From contig CM044958.1 in NCBI GenBank assembly GCA_024516035.1, positions 21,563,568 to 21,627,567 on the forward strand: DNA of 64,000 nt, read 5' to 3'. The notes beneath the pieces are model-generated. The model did no database searches. It was not told the DNA's origin and worked only from the letters and a program-made list of their open reading frames with translations. Of the stretch, positions 21,565 to 32,090 are shown in pieces; the first letter of the stretch is position 1, and every line of letters begins with the position of its first letter. Position numbers and translations under genes: made by a program. Source of the DNA: Bactericera cockerelli. Lineage: Eukaryota; Arthropoda; Insecta; Hemiptera; Triozidae.

Positions 21565-23040
21565 GATCACTTTACACTTAAAAAAATACCTATCCAGAAA
21601 TCTATGATAGAAAGAAATGGCAAATTTTCACATGTTCCACAATCTAGTTTGAATGTGACCTTCCAACTAGTACAATACAAGTTCCGAGCACTTAAAAGAA
21701 GAAAAAGTTAAAAGAATAACTACTAATAATTATGTTGTATGGAACTTACCTTCTTCTGTAGAAACGCAGTAGCAAAGAATTATGAAAGTTGAAGTTTAAA
21801 ATCAGTCTTGCCGAAAACTGAAGCACGTTGAAAAATCGTCAGAAGGTGACGCTCTGAAACACGGTGTTGAACGTAGGAGAATCGGAGCACAATTGATTTC
21901 GAATAAAATTTTCCAGCAGAGACCCTAAAAGCTCAAACTCAATTCTCGATTCTGATTGGTTGGACTAAAATAACTATTTTCTACCTTATCTAACCCCAGT
22001 GGCGTCGCTCCGGGTATTTTTTCTGAACTTTTCAGTAGGTCTAATGAATTTTTTGCATACTATCAATTTATGAAGAAATCTGTAAGAAAAGTTATATACT
22101 ATGAGACACTTGGTTACTTTTTGTATTTCATATTGCATAACTACAAAGTACAGGCATTCATACAATTTAATGTTCAAGCAAATAAATTCTTACTTTGTGC
22201 CTACTTAATCAGGTAATATACTTATTAGATACATTTATATATAATTTGTTTATTAGGTACATACTTGGGCGTACTTAGTTTCATTATACAGTGCAGAGTA
22301 ATACCTAGTCATAATCGATTTCATTTTTACTACAACATAGAATTTCCTTTAACTTCAACGGTTTAAATCAAATCTATTTTTTGTTCTATTCTCTGGTATT
22401 CGGGATCAGTTTCAATCACAAAGCTCCAAAGTTATGACGAGAGCTTACATTTACATGAGCTAGGACCTAGCAGGGGCATCTCGACCCGGCTATCTCTCTC
22501 TCCACCTTTGCTCTACCTTTATGTAGGTATTTATCCTCTCTCTCATTACACTAATATGTCTGTGGCTACATGCTTTTTTTTTGTCTGTTTCCATAAGCTT
22601 ATACGACTTGAAAATAATGTGGATTTTGCCGTCCAGTCTAGAATACTTATTTTCTTCGTGTATTTTCTGCAACACTTGTTCTACACCATATCCAACTTCC
22701 TCTCTTTTGTCCAGCATTTTACCCAAGTCAGTAACTCAAACAATAATACTTAACTGCAGCTTAAGAGAAACATTGTAAAAAATAAAGAACCGAACAAAAA
22801 TAATATAAAATTATTTTCCTTAGAAAATTGAAATTCACCCCGTTTAGATTTTGCAGATACGCCACTGCGAAAATTTTGGCAGAACTTTCTCTACGACGTA
22901 AAATGCAGTGGTGTATCCACACAGCACGCCGGGTGTAAAATTAATAAGCACAAGCTGCTGAGTTCAATGAACAGGGGGCTCGATACTTTTTTTTTAACTT
23001 AATGATATTTGTGAATCGTAATGAATAGAAGACTGATGCA
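21565..23040. other. AT-rich intergenic DNA, nothing recognised
   Basis: Short open frames on both strands (for example 22490-22726 minus and 22508-22753 plus) overlap each other and look like chance. No SINE, splice-flanked exon or inverted repeat was identified. Confidence 0.5.
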
Positions 23041-23064
23041 TGATTGGTGATTGATTCAACTTAG

Positions 23065-23425
23065 TATTTCAACTGGATGGTCATATCACGACGGGGTGCT
23101 ACCCTCCATTTGCGGGAAACTCACAAACCTGCCACACACATTAACCTCACCCAGCCTGGGTTGGGGCGGAATGCCACCATCACGAAGTCTTCAACTCGCT
23201 GGACGTTGTTTGACTGAGGTGATCTAACGAGAACCGGTGCATTCAACGAGCCATCAACGCTGGCTTTGTAACAAATTACCTACTCAAGTAAAAAAGTGCT
23301 TTGTTCAACTTTTGGTATTCCAGAAACGTAAGCTTTTCGCTCTGGCCGGGATTCGAGCCCGCAACCTCCGGATCCAAAACCAATGATTTTAATCACTGAG
23401 CCATGGAGGTCGGCTGGTATAATGG
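23065..23425 (-). mobile_element. Composite tRNA-5S SINE
   Basis: Minus-strand order: tRNA-like head (CTCCATGGCTCAGTGATTA, B box GCGGGCTCGAATCCCGG), linker (AAAAGTTGAACAAAGCACTT ... GTAATTTGTTACAAAG), then 5S body (GCCAGCGTTGATGG, GAATGCACCGGTTCTCGTTA) and tail. Same order and linker as 19596-19960. Confidence 0.85.
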
Positions 23426-23562
23426 GACTATCTGTCTTGCACTGATAAAAAGGACAACTATAAATGGGTAGGAAAAAATAATAATATTTTCAATTCAAAA
23501 TGCTCTCTTAAATTCATTCCTAATAAGTAATCTTAATTAATAAATTACCATCCTACATAACA

Positions 23563-23598
23563 AGCTCTTTCACCCAGCCATGGCTGGGTGAAAGAGCT
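23563..23598. repeat. Perfect 36-bp palindrome
   Basis: Half-site AGCTCTTTCACCCAGCCA is followed directly by its exact reverse complement, with no loop (centre 23580/23581). The CACCCAGCC core resembles the 5S SINE tail, so it may be two SINE tails joined head to head. Confidence 0.95.
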
Positions 23599-23699
23599 CA
23601 CTTTATTGAGAAACCTGGCAAGAAAGCCTAAAAAAAATATATAATACATCATGTATTATACATGTTCGAAGAAGTACCTAATAATAATTTAGTTTGTCG

Positions 23700-24277
23700 A
23701 TAAAATAAAATTCATGCTCCGGCACTGGTCTATGAGGAAAATTTTAAATTTTAGCTTGGGAAAGTTGCAACGACGCAGTTCCCATGAACCTTTTCTTTGA
23801 CCAAATTCTACCTGCTAGCTACCTTATCGCATGATTTTGGTTTGACCAGGCACGATAGAGGGAAATTCTCACCGCCTGAAAATATCAGGGGAGGGGGCCT
23901 GATAAATTGCGCCGTCACTTTTGCTTCCTTCCTCCTTAAGTTTCCCTGGATTGTTCTATTTGTTTTTGATTTCAAGAAGATTATTTTATCTGTACATATT
24001 TACTATCTTGTAAGTACTCGAAGTTGTATAGAATTCAACGAAGACTTTGAATTGAAGGGAAAAAAAGTAAAACACACGATTTTTTGAACGTGTTCAAAAA
24101 AAGTTCTTGTCTTACTTTCGGTATCGTTTTCCTCATTCTTCTTATGAGTTTTCCAGTCTTCAGGATCGCAGGCTAGCAGCAGAGGACAACTTTTTCATCA
24201 AATTGTGTAATGGTGAAGTAGACAGTCCCAAGCTATTGGGACTTGTCACACTTGATTGTCATCGCCGTTTGAGAGGT
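23700..24277 (+). pseudogene. Non-LTR reverse transcriptase C-terminal fragment
   Basis: At about 24155-24270 the plus strand reads SLQDRRLAAEDNFFIKLCNG followed by EVDSPKLLGLV, the conserved end of ORF2 in Jockey/R-type LINEs. No upstream RT is in frame. The 24004-24065 part instead matches the interior of the MITE at 4529-4950. The rest is unassigned. Confidence 0.6.
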
Positions 24278-24925
24278 AAAAAAATCTGGTGTAAACATCA
24301 CACGACTTTCCTTATCTCCCAAAAAGGAGTCGAATTCCGCCACTGGTGACTGAATGGTAACAGATAACTAAAAATCAATGCCAAATTCGTGATCAGCACT
24401 TCAAAATCATTTAATTTGATATGTCACAACCCCCATCTAGGATGAATAATAAAAAAGTTAGTCCAATCGGGTCCCCCTACAATACCGGTAAATTGGGGCC
24501 GGTTTCCAAAAAGTTAAAGATATCAAAAAAATGATCAGAGTGAACCCCTATTATTTTTTTAATCTGAGAAAATGTTGTTCTTGAACTTTTTTTGTATCTT
24601 TAACCAATTCAAAGAAGCGGTGCTTGCGGCCAATATTTGCGGCCCTGTGGCCGCAGAATGCGGCCGATTTCAAACAAAAGTTTCATGGTTCGTCTGGTGT
24701 ATAAAATTAATTACCATACCAAATTTCAAGTCTCTAGCTCTTACCGTTCTTGAGATATCCTGTTCACACACACACAGACACACACACAGACAGACGCACG
24801 GACCAATGGCTGAAAACCACTTTTTTGGTATCCTGAGGCTATGATTCGTCCAGAAATGTGAAAAGCTGGGTAGGTCAAATTTTCGACGAATACAATACTT
24901 TCCTTATTATAGGATAAGGAAAGTA
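24277..24925 (-). repeat. Palindrome-capped repeat, inverted copy without the Helitron
   Basis: Reverse complement of 9660-10548: the cap CTTATTATAGGATAAGGAAA at the right, the GCGGCC block near 24625 and the CACACGACTTTCCTTATC end at the left. Where copy A carries the 234-bp Helitron, this copy runs straight through. Confidence 0.85.
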
Positions 24926-24966
24926 AAAACATTTTATGTCAACAAATGCGCAACTAATTACACCTA

Positions 24967-25860
24967 CTATGCCCCTCTCAACCGAATCCATGGTTTCTTA
25001 GTGCGACCCCCTACACTGATTACTTTACATGGAAAGCAAGTATTATAAGCTAAAAGAAATTTTGTATAAAAGTAGACGACTTGATCGTCAACATGATTCA
25101 AATTATAGACAGCTGAAAAGTCAATCGATTGTAAAGTGCTGACAAAGTTGTTTACTTGTGTTGGAGTGAAAGTACGAGTGAAAGATTTCTCAGTATGTCT
25201 GGTCCTCTCCAACTCAAAGGATACGACCTGGGCGTGTATATGATCCCCTATGTCACTGAATATATTGGTCTGAGGGTTGAGGATGTTCGATAGAGGAAAA
25301 TTGACAAAAATGTTGTCTATGCACGAACTGGAGCTCTGTGTGACTCTAGTAGGTGTTGTTACTGAGATTTTCAAGTTGAATAGATTATCTACAGAAATGA
25401 GTTGTGTTTTATTAGATGAAGAACTAAGCATATCAACATTGAAGTCTCCACACATAATGAGATACTTGAAGCTTTCGAGCTCGAATAAGAGATCTTCGAG
25501 ACATTTTAATAAGATTTCAAAGTTGGATTGAGGATTGTTAGATCTATCTATGCAGAGTATGGCTACTTCGGAGTCTACAGAGCTCACTGCTGTGTATTCG
25601 AAGCTAAACTCTACCGGACGGACGCTTAGGGAGAGGGTCTGTAGCGAGAGCGAATCTTTAACATAGATGGAAACCCCACCCCCTTCGCGAACACTTCGAC
25701 AGAAGCTGGCAGTATGTGCATAGTGTGGGATGTTGAAGCATGGTGTAGATTGTGCAGATAGCCATGTCTCAGAGAAACATAGAAACATAAGACATCAGGT
25801 TCGATATTTTTACTGTGGAGATCATTCAAAAATGATCTCATTCAAAAATGATCTCCACAA
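24967..25860 (-). pseudogene. Non-LTR retrotransposon endonuclease domain, truncated
   Basis: A 273-codon minus-strand frame has the order of AP-endonuclease-like LINE domains: CFSETWLS near residue 4, GGGVSIYVK near residue 37, MCGDFNVDML near residue 112, CIDNIFVNFP near residue 156, SDIGDHIHAQV near residue 177, KKPWIRL near the end. The N-terminal part (NIEPDVLCF) lies in another frame from about 25841, so there is a frameshift. No reverse transcriptase follows; the element breaks at about 24967. This endonuclease nicks target DNA in element insertion. Jockey/CR1-like, clade not settled. Confidence 0.88.
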
Positions 25861-25889
25861 GATCACCGCGTGTGCAGGTGCGCTACAGC

Positions 25890-26113
25890 CAGCGGTCGGC
25901 AACCTTTTGAACTACGCGGACCCCTTGCTTATCTCGAAATTTTTTAAGGGACCCCCACATTACAAAGCTAGACATAGAGAGTTAGGGGGAAGTAGGGTAC
26001 TTCAGACTATTTATGATTCGAGTTCATGAGCTATTTTTCTCCTTCTTTTTTTAAATCCTGAAATGGCTTCGCGGACCCCCGGGGGTCCGCGGACCACAGG
26101 TTGCCGACCGCTG
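25890..26113. mobile_element. hAT MITE (CAGCGGTCGGCAACC family)
   Basis: Termini CAGCGGTCGGCAACCTTTTG and AGGTTGCCGACCGCTG are inverted. Inner arms ACTACGCGGACCCCTTG / CCCCCGGGGGTCCGCGGACC add a GC palindrome. Flanked by CGCTACA on both sides (near 25881 and 26114), a 7-8-bp duplication. Termini are typical of hAT (Charlie-like) short derivatives. Confidence 0.85.
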
Positions 26114-26287
26114 CGCTACACCACTCGAGGGTATACTCTTATAATTATAATGGCAATCACCTATTTGGTAAATGGTAAGTATCAGCTCATTGCGATTAAC
26201 TTTGCGTATTATTGTTCACGCCGACTTTGAAAATAACTCATCCAAGGGTATTAACCTATGGTGATTATCTTCCTGCTAAGTTTTTTT

Positions 26288-26367
26288 TTTACTTTCCTTA
26301 TCCTATAATAAGGAAAGTATTGTATTTGTCGAAAATTTGACCTATCCAGTTTTTCACATTCCTGGAT
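26288..26367 (+). repeat. Palindrome-capped repeat, cut by assembly gap
   Basis: Starts TTTACTTTCCTTATCCTATA + ATAAGGAAAGTATTG and continues as in 9660-9740 until the Ns. The gap therefore sits inside a dispersed repeat. Confidence 0.9.
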
Positions 26368-26467
26368 NNNNNNNNNNNNNNNNNNNNNNNNNNNNNNNNN
26401 NNNNNNNNNNNNNNNNNNNNNNNNNNNNNNNNNNNNNNNNNNNNNNNNNNNNNNNNNNNNNNNNNNN
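26368..26467. other. Assembly gap (100 N)
   Basis: Exactly 100 N, the usual placeholder for a scaffold join of unknown size. Order and orientation of the contig to its right rest on scaffolding evidence, not on sequence. Confidence 0.99.
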
Positions 26468-27880
26468 GCATTTTGAAGAACACTTGATGCCTCAAGCAAT
26501 TTGTGTGACAATTTTTGTGTCAACTGCAAGTTATAAATGAAAATTTTCTGAATACAAGTAGTTCTACTAACCAATTTTTTAATCAAATCAAATAGTTAAA
26601 TTTACAAAGCGATCGATTTGTTCGGTGGAAGAGAAAGCCCCAAGCTTTAAACCCCGCCTGTTGGTTCGCTACATATTTTTTGTGTTCTTTTCATTTCATG
26701 TCCTGTGTTGCAGAATGTATCATACATATAGTTTACCAATAAAGTATTAAATAATAATAATAATTGTAAACTGAAGGTTGGATGTTCGAGTTTTACCCAA
26801 GGTTAATTTTTGGCACTTTTTGTTATGTTTTTGATGTCATGATTGTGATAAACACAAAAAAGGATATTAATAAAAATACGTACATCACATTTTTTGTTGT
26901 TAGCGCAGCCTTTCTCCTTTTTTTATTCTTAGTCCATAATTACACCACTAGTTGTTGCTTTCATTACAGCATCTCTCATTTTTCTTCACGAGGACCCTGT
27001 GACCCCGTAACCCCATTCACATAAGAGTTCACACCGACCGACGATTGTGAATGATCAATTTCCTTCTGTTAAACATCCCAGGGCAGTGTATTTATACCTC
27101 AAATTACGCGCCAATTGTATTGAAATTCAGCCAAATTTGAATATTCCATCATGATTCAGAAGTGTTTTTCGAGCTTTGTGTGTCTTGCGTTCCATGATCT
27201 TTAAACTAATATAAATGAGCTTTCACTATTTTAAAACAAAACATAATAGGGTATTTTTTTAACTAGTGATACGCAGAATTGCAACTGTAGAAGTATCCTA
27301 AATTTACGAAAGGGAAAAAGGGAAAAATCAAAATTTCGAAAAAATATTGAACTTATGATTAAATATCTACCTGATTTTTTTAATATTTGTCAATGCAACC
27401 AACGGTATTTCAAGGGAAATATGCACTACTATCCATACACGAAGTCAAAACTCACCTACTGGCTATCATTTCTTTGGAAAAGTGCATCGATCCAAGTGAC
27501 CTCGAGACCTGTGGGAAAAACAGGGATTTGGCCATAACTCCTTAACGAAGCAAAATGCCCCACTGCAAGTTTCGCTTAAATGATAGTCCACGGTGGGCTG
27601 AACCTACCCTCAAAATATTTGCATCTGTATACGGGACACCCTGTATTGTATAATTAATGTAGATTTTTGAATGTATGTATATGGTTTGACTATTATTTAA
27701 GCATAGTAGGTTGTGTAATGTGTATGTATACTGAAATACACCGGCTTATGTGTACAAGCAAATTGAGTAATGTGTGTATGTATGTATGTACGTAATATCC
27801 ATATGTATACTGTGTATGTATGGGTATGAATTAATTTATGTCTGTGTTCATCTCATTGAAGGTACAAGCATCATGGAATT
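26468..27880. other. AT-rich non-coding DNA
   Basis: No exon of the GPCR is seen here, although this is the 3' side of its minus-strand exon 2. Holds a mariner-like end (GGGACACCCTGTATTGTA near 27636) and TGTATG-rich simple sequence at 27660-27850. Short open frames look like chance. Confidence 0.5.
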
Positions 27881-27884
27881 GATC

Positions 27885-28365
27885 GGTTTTTTCTCTCTCC
27901 CACAGTCAGTGATTGAATCAGGATCGTTTAGAAGTCATTGAATATATTCAGCAGAACTCCGAAGCGAAATGGGAAGTTGTTGAAATTTTCCCTCAAAAAA
28001 TCCACCCCGGCCAGGATTTGAACCCACAATCTCGGGTCAAAAGGCAGATGCATGTGTTTCCTGATCCACCACGTTACCTTGTCCAGACAGTAGTGGCCCT
28101 GAGGGAAGTCGTAGTAAAAACCGATCGGTTTTTTTCTCTCTCCCACAGTCAGTGATTGAATCAGGATCGTTTAGAAGTCATTGAATATATTCAGCAGAAC
28201 TCCGAAGCGAAATGGGAAGTTGTTGAAATTTTCCCCCGCAAAAACCCACCCCGGCCAGGATTTGAACCCAGCATAATCTCGGGTCAAAAGGCAGATGTGT
28301 TTCCTTATCCACGACACGTTACCTTGTCCAGACAGTAGTGGCCCTGAGGGAAGTCGTAGTACGTC
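27885..28365 (-). repeat. 243-bp tandem duplication: GPCR exon 2 end + donor + SINE
   Basis: Two copies, spaced 243 bases (CACAGTCAGTGATTGAATCA at 27901 and 28144). Each contains, on the minus strand, the last ~40 bases of exon 2 (TACGACTTCCCTCAGG ... GTCTGGACAAG), the donor GTAACGTG, and a tRNA-like SINE (B box GGGTTCAAATCCTGGCC). The copy joined to the real exon has its donor at 28321-28322; the extra donor is near 28073. Confidence 0.9.
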
Positions 28366-28549
28366 TCGTCGCTGTGCGGCAGACTGGGTTCGTTTCCCGT
28401 CTTGAAGATGTAGTGGCGGAGCTGGCCGTCCGGTAGGATGATGAGCTTGTCGGAGGACCCGGGGTAGTGGTAGATGGGCCACTGCTGCTTAGCCTTGCAG
28501 TCCGGCAGACCCATCACCAGCTCGTAGGGGACCTTGACGGGCTTGAAAC
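28323..28549 (-). CDS. GPCR exon 2
   Basis: 227 bases, entering in phase 1 and leaving in phase 0. Bounded by acceptor CCCCGCAG and donor AAG|GTAACG. Encodes the PVKVPYELVMGLPDC to FPQGHYCLDK part of the ectodomain. Its 3' end is duplicated downstream. Confidence 0.85.
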
Positions 28550-29418
28550 CTGCGGGGGACGGGGGTAGTAGAGTTTGACGAGAATGATTAAAATAGAGAG
28601 GTTAGTTGATGACATGGATATTCAGAACTATTACCTGCTGATGATAAGCTCAAAACAGCTGTCCAGGTATGTTCTGATATTCATGTACATCTAGTACAAC
28701 TTCTCAGTTTTCTGTTTATACTGATACTGATTAGAAGCGGAATTTAGAAACAAGACTGTGTCTGCCGTGCAATCATGATACTAAAGAGTCCTTTTACTTA
28801 CATGCATTTGCCTTACATACATTTTTTAACAGTCGAGGCATAGCCATCTATTTATTTTCCTAACTTTACTATACAAAACTTAATCGGATGAATCGACAAC
28901 TTCCTTTTTATTCTATGGGGGGAATTGAAAAGGGGGATTTTGTACCCTTCTGACGACACATTTTGGAATTGGGGGAATTGATGTGAAATGCGGGGGGAAT
29001 GACAAACGCCCTTCCTAACAAAGCTTCGCTTACCTATCTCGTTGGTGAATATGGGTGACAAACGCCCTTCCTAACAAAGCTTCGCTTACCTATCTCGTTG
29101 GTGAATATGGGTGACAAACGCCCTTCCTCACAAAGCTTCGCTTACCTATCTCGTTGGTGAATATGGGTGACAAACGCCCTTCCTCACAAAGCTTGGCTTA
29201 CCTATCTCGTTGGTGAATATGGGTGACCACATCTCAATGGTGGAGTTGGGCGTCACGGCCACACACCTCCTGTCAAGCATGATCTCGTTGCGGCCGCAGC
29301 ACTTGTGCACCTTCACCGCGGCCGCATGCGGCATGGGCCCGGGCGGCGGCGGTATATGCGAGGCCAAGCCTCGGCCGCACACAGAGACGAGGAAGCAGAG
29401 GAACCACACGGTCGTCAT
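28323..29418 (-). CDS. Methuselah-like GPCR, 5' part (exons 1-2, partial gene)
   Basis: Exon 1 is 29202-29418 and exon 2 is 28323-28549, joined in phase 1 (donor GATAG|GTAAGC, acceptor CCCGCAG|GTTTC). The product (about 148 residues) starts with a signal peptide (MTTVWFLCFLVSVCGRGLAS), then a proline-rich stretch, KCCGRNEIML near residue 38, and in exon 2 LPDGQLRHYIF and FPQGHYCLDK. The 'KCC' motif followed by 'LPDG' and 'YCLD' blocks is the pattern of the methuselah-type extracellular domain, which sits outside the cell and binds ligand in this secretin-like receptor family. No membrane segment is present, so the gene is incomplete. The missing part is probably at 44687-45990 (see findings). 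It could also be a separate paralogue. Confidence 0.85.
28550..29000. other. GPCR intron 1, plain part
   Basis: Apart from G-rich runs (GGGGGGAATTG near 28917 and 28970) nothing is recognised. The remainder of the intron is the 56-bp donor array. Confidence 0.6.
29001..29224 (-). repeat. 56-bp tandem array of the GPCR exon 1 splice donor, 4 copies
   Basis: Units start at 29001, 29057, 29113 and 29169. On the minus strand each has 26 bases of exon 1 (CACCCATATTCACCAACGAG + ATAG), the donor GTAAGC and about 25 bases of intron (AAGCTTTGTTAGGAAGGGCG). The rightmost copy is the true exon end (donor 29200-29201); three more intact donors lie inside the intron. Confidence 0.95.
29202..29418 (-). 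CDS. GPCR exon 1 (start codon, signal peptide)
   Basis: Start ATG at 29416-29418, the first in the frame and directly ahead of a classic signal peptide. 217 coding bases. The GC-rich middle (GCGGCCGC twice) contrasts with the AT-rich surroundings. The 5' UTR is not delimited. Confidence 0.83.
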
Positions 29419-29689
29419 TGTGGAGGAAGAAATGTGCTGTGAGGTGTGTCGAAAGTTTGTTTCCTCAATCTGTCACATGGTAGCGTGGTGTGCGGCTCCA
29501 AAACTTTTCAACTTCGAAATGTCTTCTCGATGGGGGTTATCCACATGAAAGTTCACATCACTCACAGAATCTGGTAACAAAATTTGCTCTATGCTGATTT
29601 ATTGAACTATTTTTTTAAACAAACTATGTTAATTTATATTCATTTAACTCCAAGTTGTGTTCTGAGGTTCGGAAAAACACAATTTTTAG

Positions 29690-29900
29690 TTATAATACAG
29701 TCAAACCTGGATATGAAAGAGAACTGAATATGAGGAGAACGATTTCCTGGTCAAATTTACCTCTCTTTAAGGGTAAATAACCTCTTTATAAATAAATAAA
29801 TAATTATAAAAATAATATCAAATCTAATAAGGGCAATCTATACTTATAGAAGAGAGTTCCTAGTATAAAACTACTAAGAAACCTGGATATAAAAGAAAAA
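29690..29900. mobile_element. pogo/Tigger-like MITE
   Basis: Left end ACAGTCAAACCTGGATATGA; internal echoes AACCTGGATATAAAAGA. A related end (TAGTCAAACCAGGATATG) is at about 42512. The second terminus is unclear. Confidence 0.4.
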
Positions 29901-29929
29901 CTTTCAGAAGTGTTATGATAGTAGACGCC

Positions 29930-30115
29930 TGTCCCGGTAGGTCAGTTATCAAAGCGTCTGGCTGGTAATCCAGAGGTCGCGAGCTCGAAACCCAACCGCG
30001 ACATGATAAGTTATCACGACCACATAATAATACGTCTTGGACTTACTGCTGGAATAATGGGATTCATTAGTCCTAATCGGATAGTATAAATAAGGCGATA
30101 TATTGTTATTATTAT
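29930..30115 (+). mobile_element. tRNA-derived SINE, family T3
   Basis: Head GTCCCGGTAGGTCAGTTATC, B-box region GAGCTCGAAACCC, then the family body (CACATAATAATACGTCTTGG, CCTAATCGGATAGTATAAAT + AAGGCGATA) with an ATT-rich tail. Shared with 52075-52340 and 52615-52815. Confidence 0.85.
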
Positions 30116-30745
30116 TACGTACGTACGATATTCCCTATGATGTGTTGGGTTTCGCTTTGACAACGTCAATGTTAGTTGTTTTTCAGTTGAATAGGTAATT
30201 ATGTATTTACCTGAGGAGGTAATTATGTATTTACCTGGCAAATTAGAGCAGTACAACCACAGGAGTAGGTTCCTGGTTGTAAACTTCTAATTTTCCTGAT
30301 GTCAGCTTTTATTTACCTATTTTCTTTTGTAGATGAATAGGTTCTTAGTCCTATAGTTTTTCAAGGATTCTATTTCGTTAGTCCGGTCTTTGATAGAAAG
30401 ACTATCAGGAAAAATCAGATGGAAAAATAAATACAGACCCCAAGCGTCCATGCGTAGGTGATCGATATTTTTAGAATAATCTTTTTGGCTTTGATTGAGA
30501 CCTGAGACTTCTATAAAAACAGGGTCAAATTTAAGTATGTAATATTTATTTTTTTCAATGAACAGTATTTCATTTAAAGAGACGACTGTACCGCCCAGAG
30601 TCCTGGCCATGGAATGTATTAACAATTGCTTTATCTTATAATGTTGTTATAGAAAGCCGTTTTGAAGTAAGAAAGTGTTTTTATGGATCCCGTACGGTGC
30701 ACCGAGGGTCGCCAGTTATGATTTTACTCTTAATATATTAGATAT
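30116..30745. other. Non-coding stretch, no gene supported
   Basis: A 102-codon minus-strand frame (30317-30625) has no recognisable motif, and no splice context was found. Left as unassigned. Confidence 0.4.
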
Positions 30746-30747
30746 AT

Positions 30748-30822
30748 TAAGATTAGATGAACCACCGACCTCCAGGTTAAAAGTCCGCCGCCTTGTCGAT
30801 CCAGCTACTGAGGTCGGTTTAC
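30748..30822 (-). mobile_element. tRNA-derived SINE fragment, family T2
   Basis: Minus strand has CTCAGTAGCTGGATCGACAA + GGCGGCGGAC and the ACCTGGAGGTCGGTGGTTCA end, matching family T2. Confidence 0.7.
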
Positions 30823-30929
30823 AACTATAATTGTCTGCAATGTGTACACATGCGCGGATATAGCCCTCTTGTACTGGGGGGGCACAATCGCACAATATAC
30901 CTAACTAGCGAGTTGCACCCGCCGCTTCG

Positions 30930-31025
30930 CAAGCCTATCACACACACACCCACCACACCACACACCCACCACACCACACCACACCACACCACACACCACC
31001 ACCACCACCACACACACACACTCAC
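30930..31025 (+). repeat. CA / CCA microsatellite
   Basis: Runs of CACACC, CACCAC and CACA. The open frames across it on both strands are compositional artefacts. Confidence 0.95.
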
Positions 31026-31578
31026 ACAAACACAAATGTCAATATTTTTCGTGTCACCCATCCATTAGTTGTCCTTAATGGAGCTCAAGAATGGCTCATC
31101 AGAATTTTGCGATCAATATGTCAAATGAAGACTACAACCCCTGCAAAAACATTCTCGCTTTGAGTTGATAGTTCGTCACGACATATTTCGAGAAAAATGT
31201 CAGCCAGTTCAAAAAACGTAAATACTTTTTGTTTACCCATCCATTTTATGTCCTTACTCAACGTAGCTCAACAACGGGTCATCAGAATTTTGTGATTGAT
31301 ATCTCAAATGAAAACTTGAACCCTTGCTTAAAACTGTCTCTTTTTGTGTTGATACGCCGCCGCCGTGGCGCCGTCACGACAAATTTTGAAAGAAAAAAAC
31401 GTCATTTCGGTCGAAAAATGTGATTTTTTTGTGACACCCATTCATTTTTTGTCCTTATCCCGTTTAGCTGAACCCTAGAGATATATTCCCTGATCCAAAT
31501 GGACCTATAGGTAAAATTTCAGGTTTCTCTGACAATCTGTGTGGATTTGACAACTTTATTATTTAGTTATTTCTTATT

Positions 31579-32090
31579 GGTCTTAGAATTGGGAATTATT
31601 TTGGGTCCCGTGCAGTCCGTGACCCCCTAACTTATTGAGATCTTTTTTTTTTTACGGGGTTAGTCTTAGAATTGGAAATTATTTTGGGGCCCGTGCCCCC
31701 CTAATTCATTGAGATCTTTTTTTTTACGGGGTTAGTCTTAGAATTGGGAATTATTTTGGGGCCCGTGCCCCCCTAACTCATTGAGATTTTTTTTTTTAGG
31801 GGGTTAGTCTTAGAATTGCGAATTATTTTGGGGCCCGTGCCCCCCTAATTAATTGAGATCTTTTTTTTTACGGGGTTAGTCTTAGAATTGGGAATTATTT
31901 TGGGGCCCGTGCCCCCCTAACTCATTGAGATCTTTTTTTTTAAACGGGGTTAGTCTTAGAATTGGGAATTATATTGGGGCCCGTGCCCCCCTAACTCATT
32001 GAGATTTTTTTTTTACGGGATTAGTCTTAGAATTGTGAATTATTTTGGGGCCCGTGCCCCCCTAACTCATTTTTTTTTACGGGATTAGGT
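31579..32090 (+). repeat. 72-bp tandem array, about 7 copies
   Basis: Unit contains TAGTCTTAGAATTGGGAATT + ATTTTGGGGCCCGTGCCCCC + CTAACTCATTGAGATC and a T run, spaced 71-72 bases (for example 31661 and 31733). A single unit ends the related block at 48620-48660. Confidence 0.93.

Noticed and set aside
25819..25860. Apparent palindrome around GGAGATCATT...AATGATCTCC
   Set aside because: Only the outer ten bases are inverted; the middle is a direct repeat (ATTCAAAAATGATCTC), so it is a small tandem duplication in the dead endonuclease region.
26251..26586. Open frames spanning the N run
   Set aside because: They cross unknown sequence and have no meaning.
30793..31068. Open frames over the CA/CCA tract
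   Set aside because: Simple-sequence translation on both strands (THHTT, WWWW); no protein evidence.
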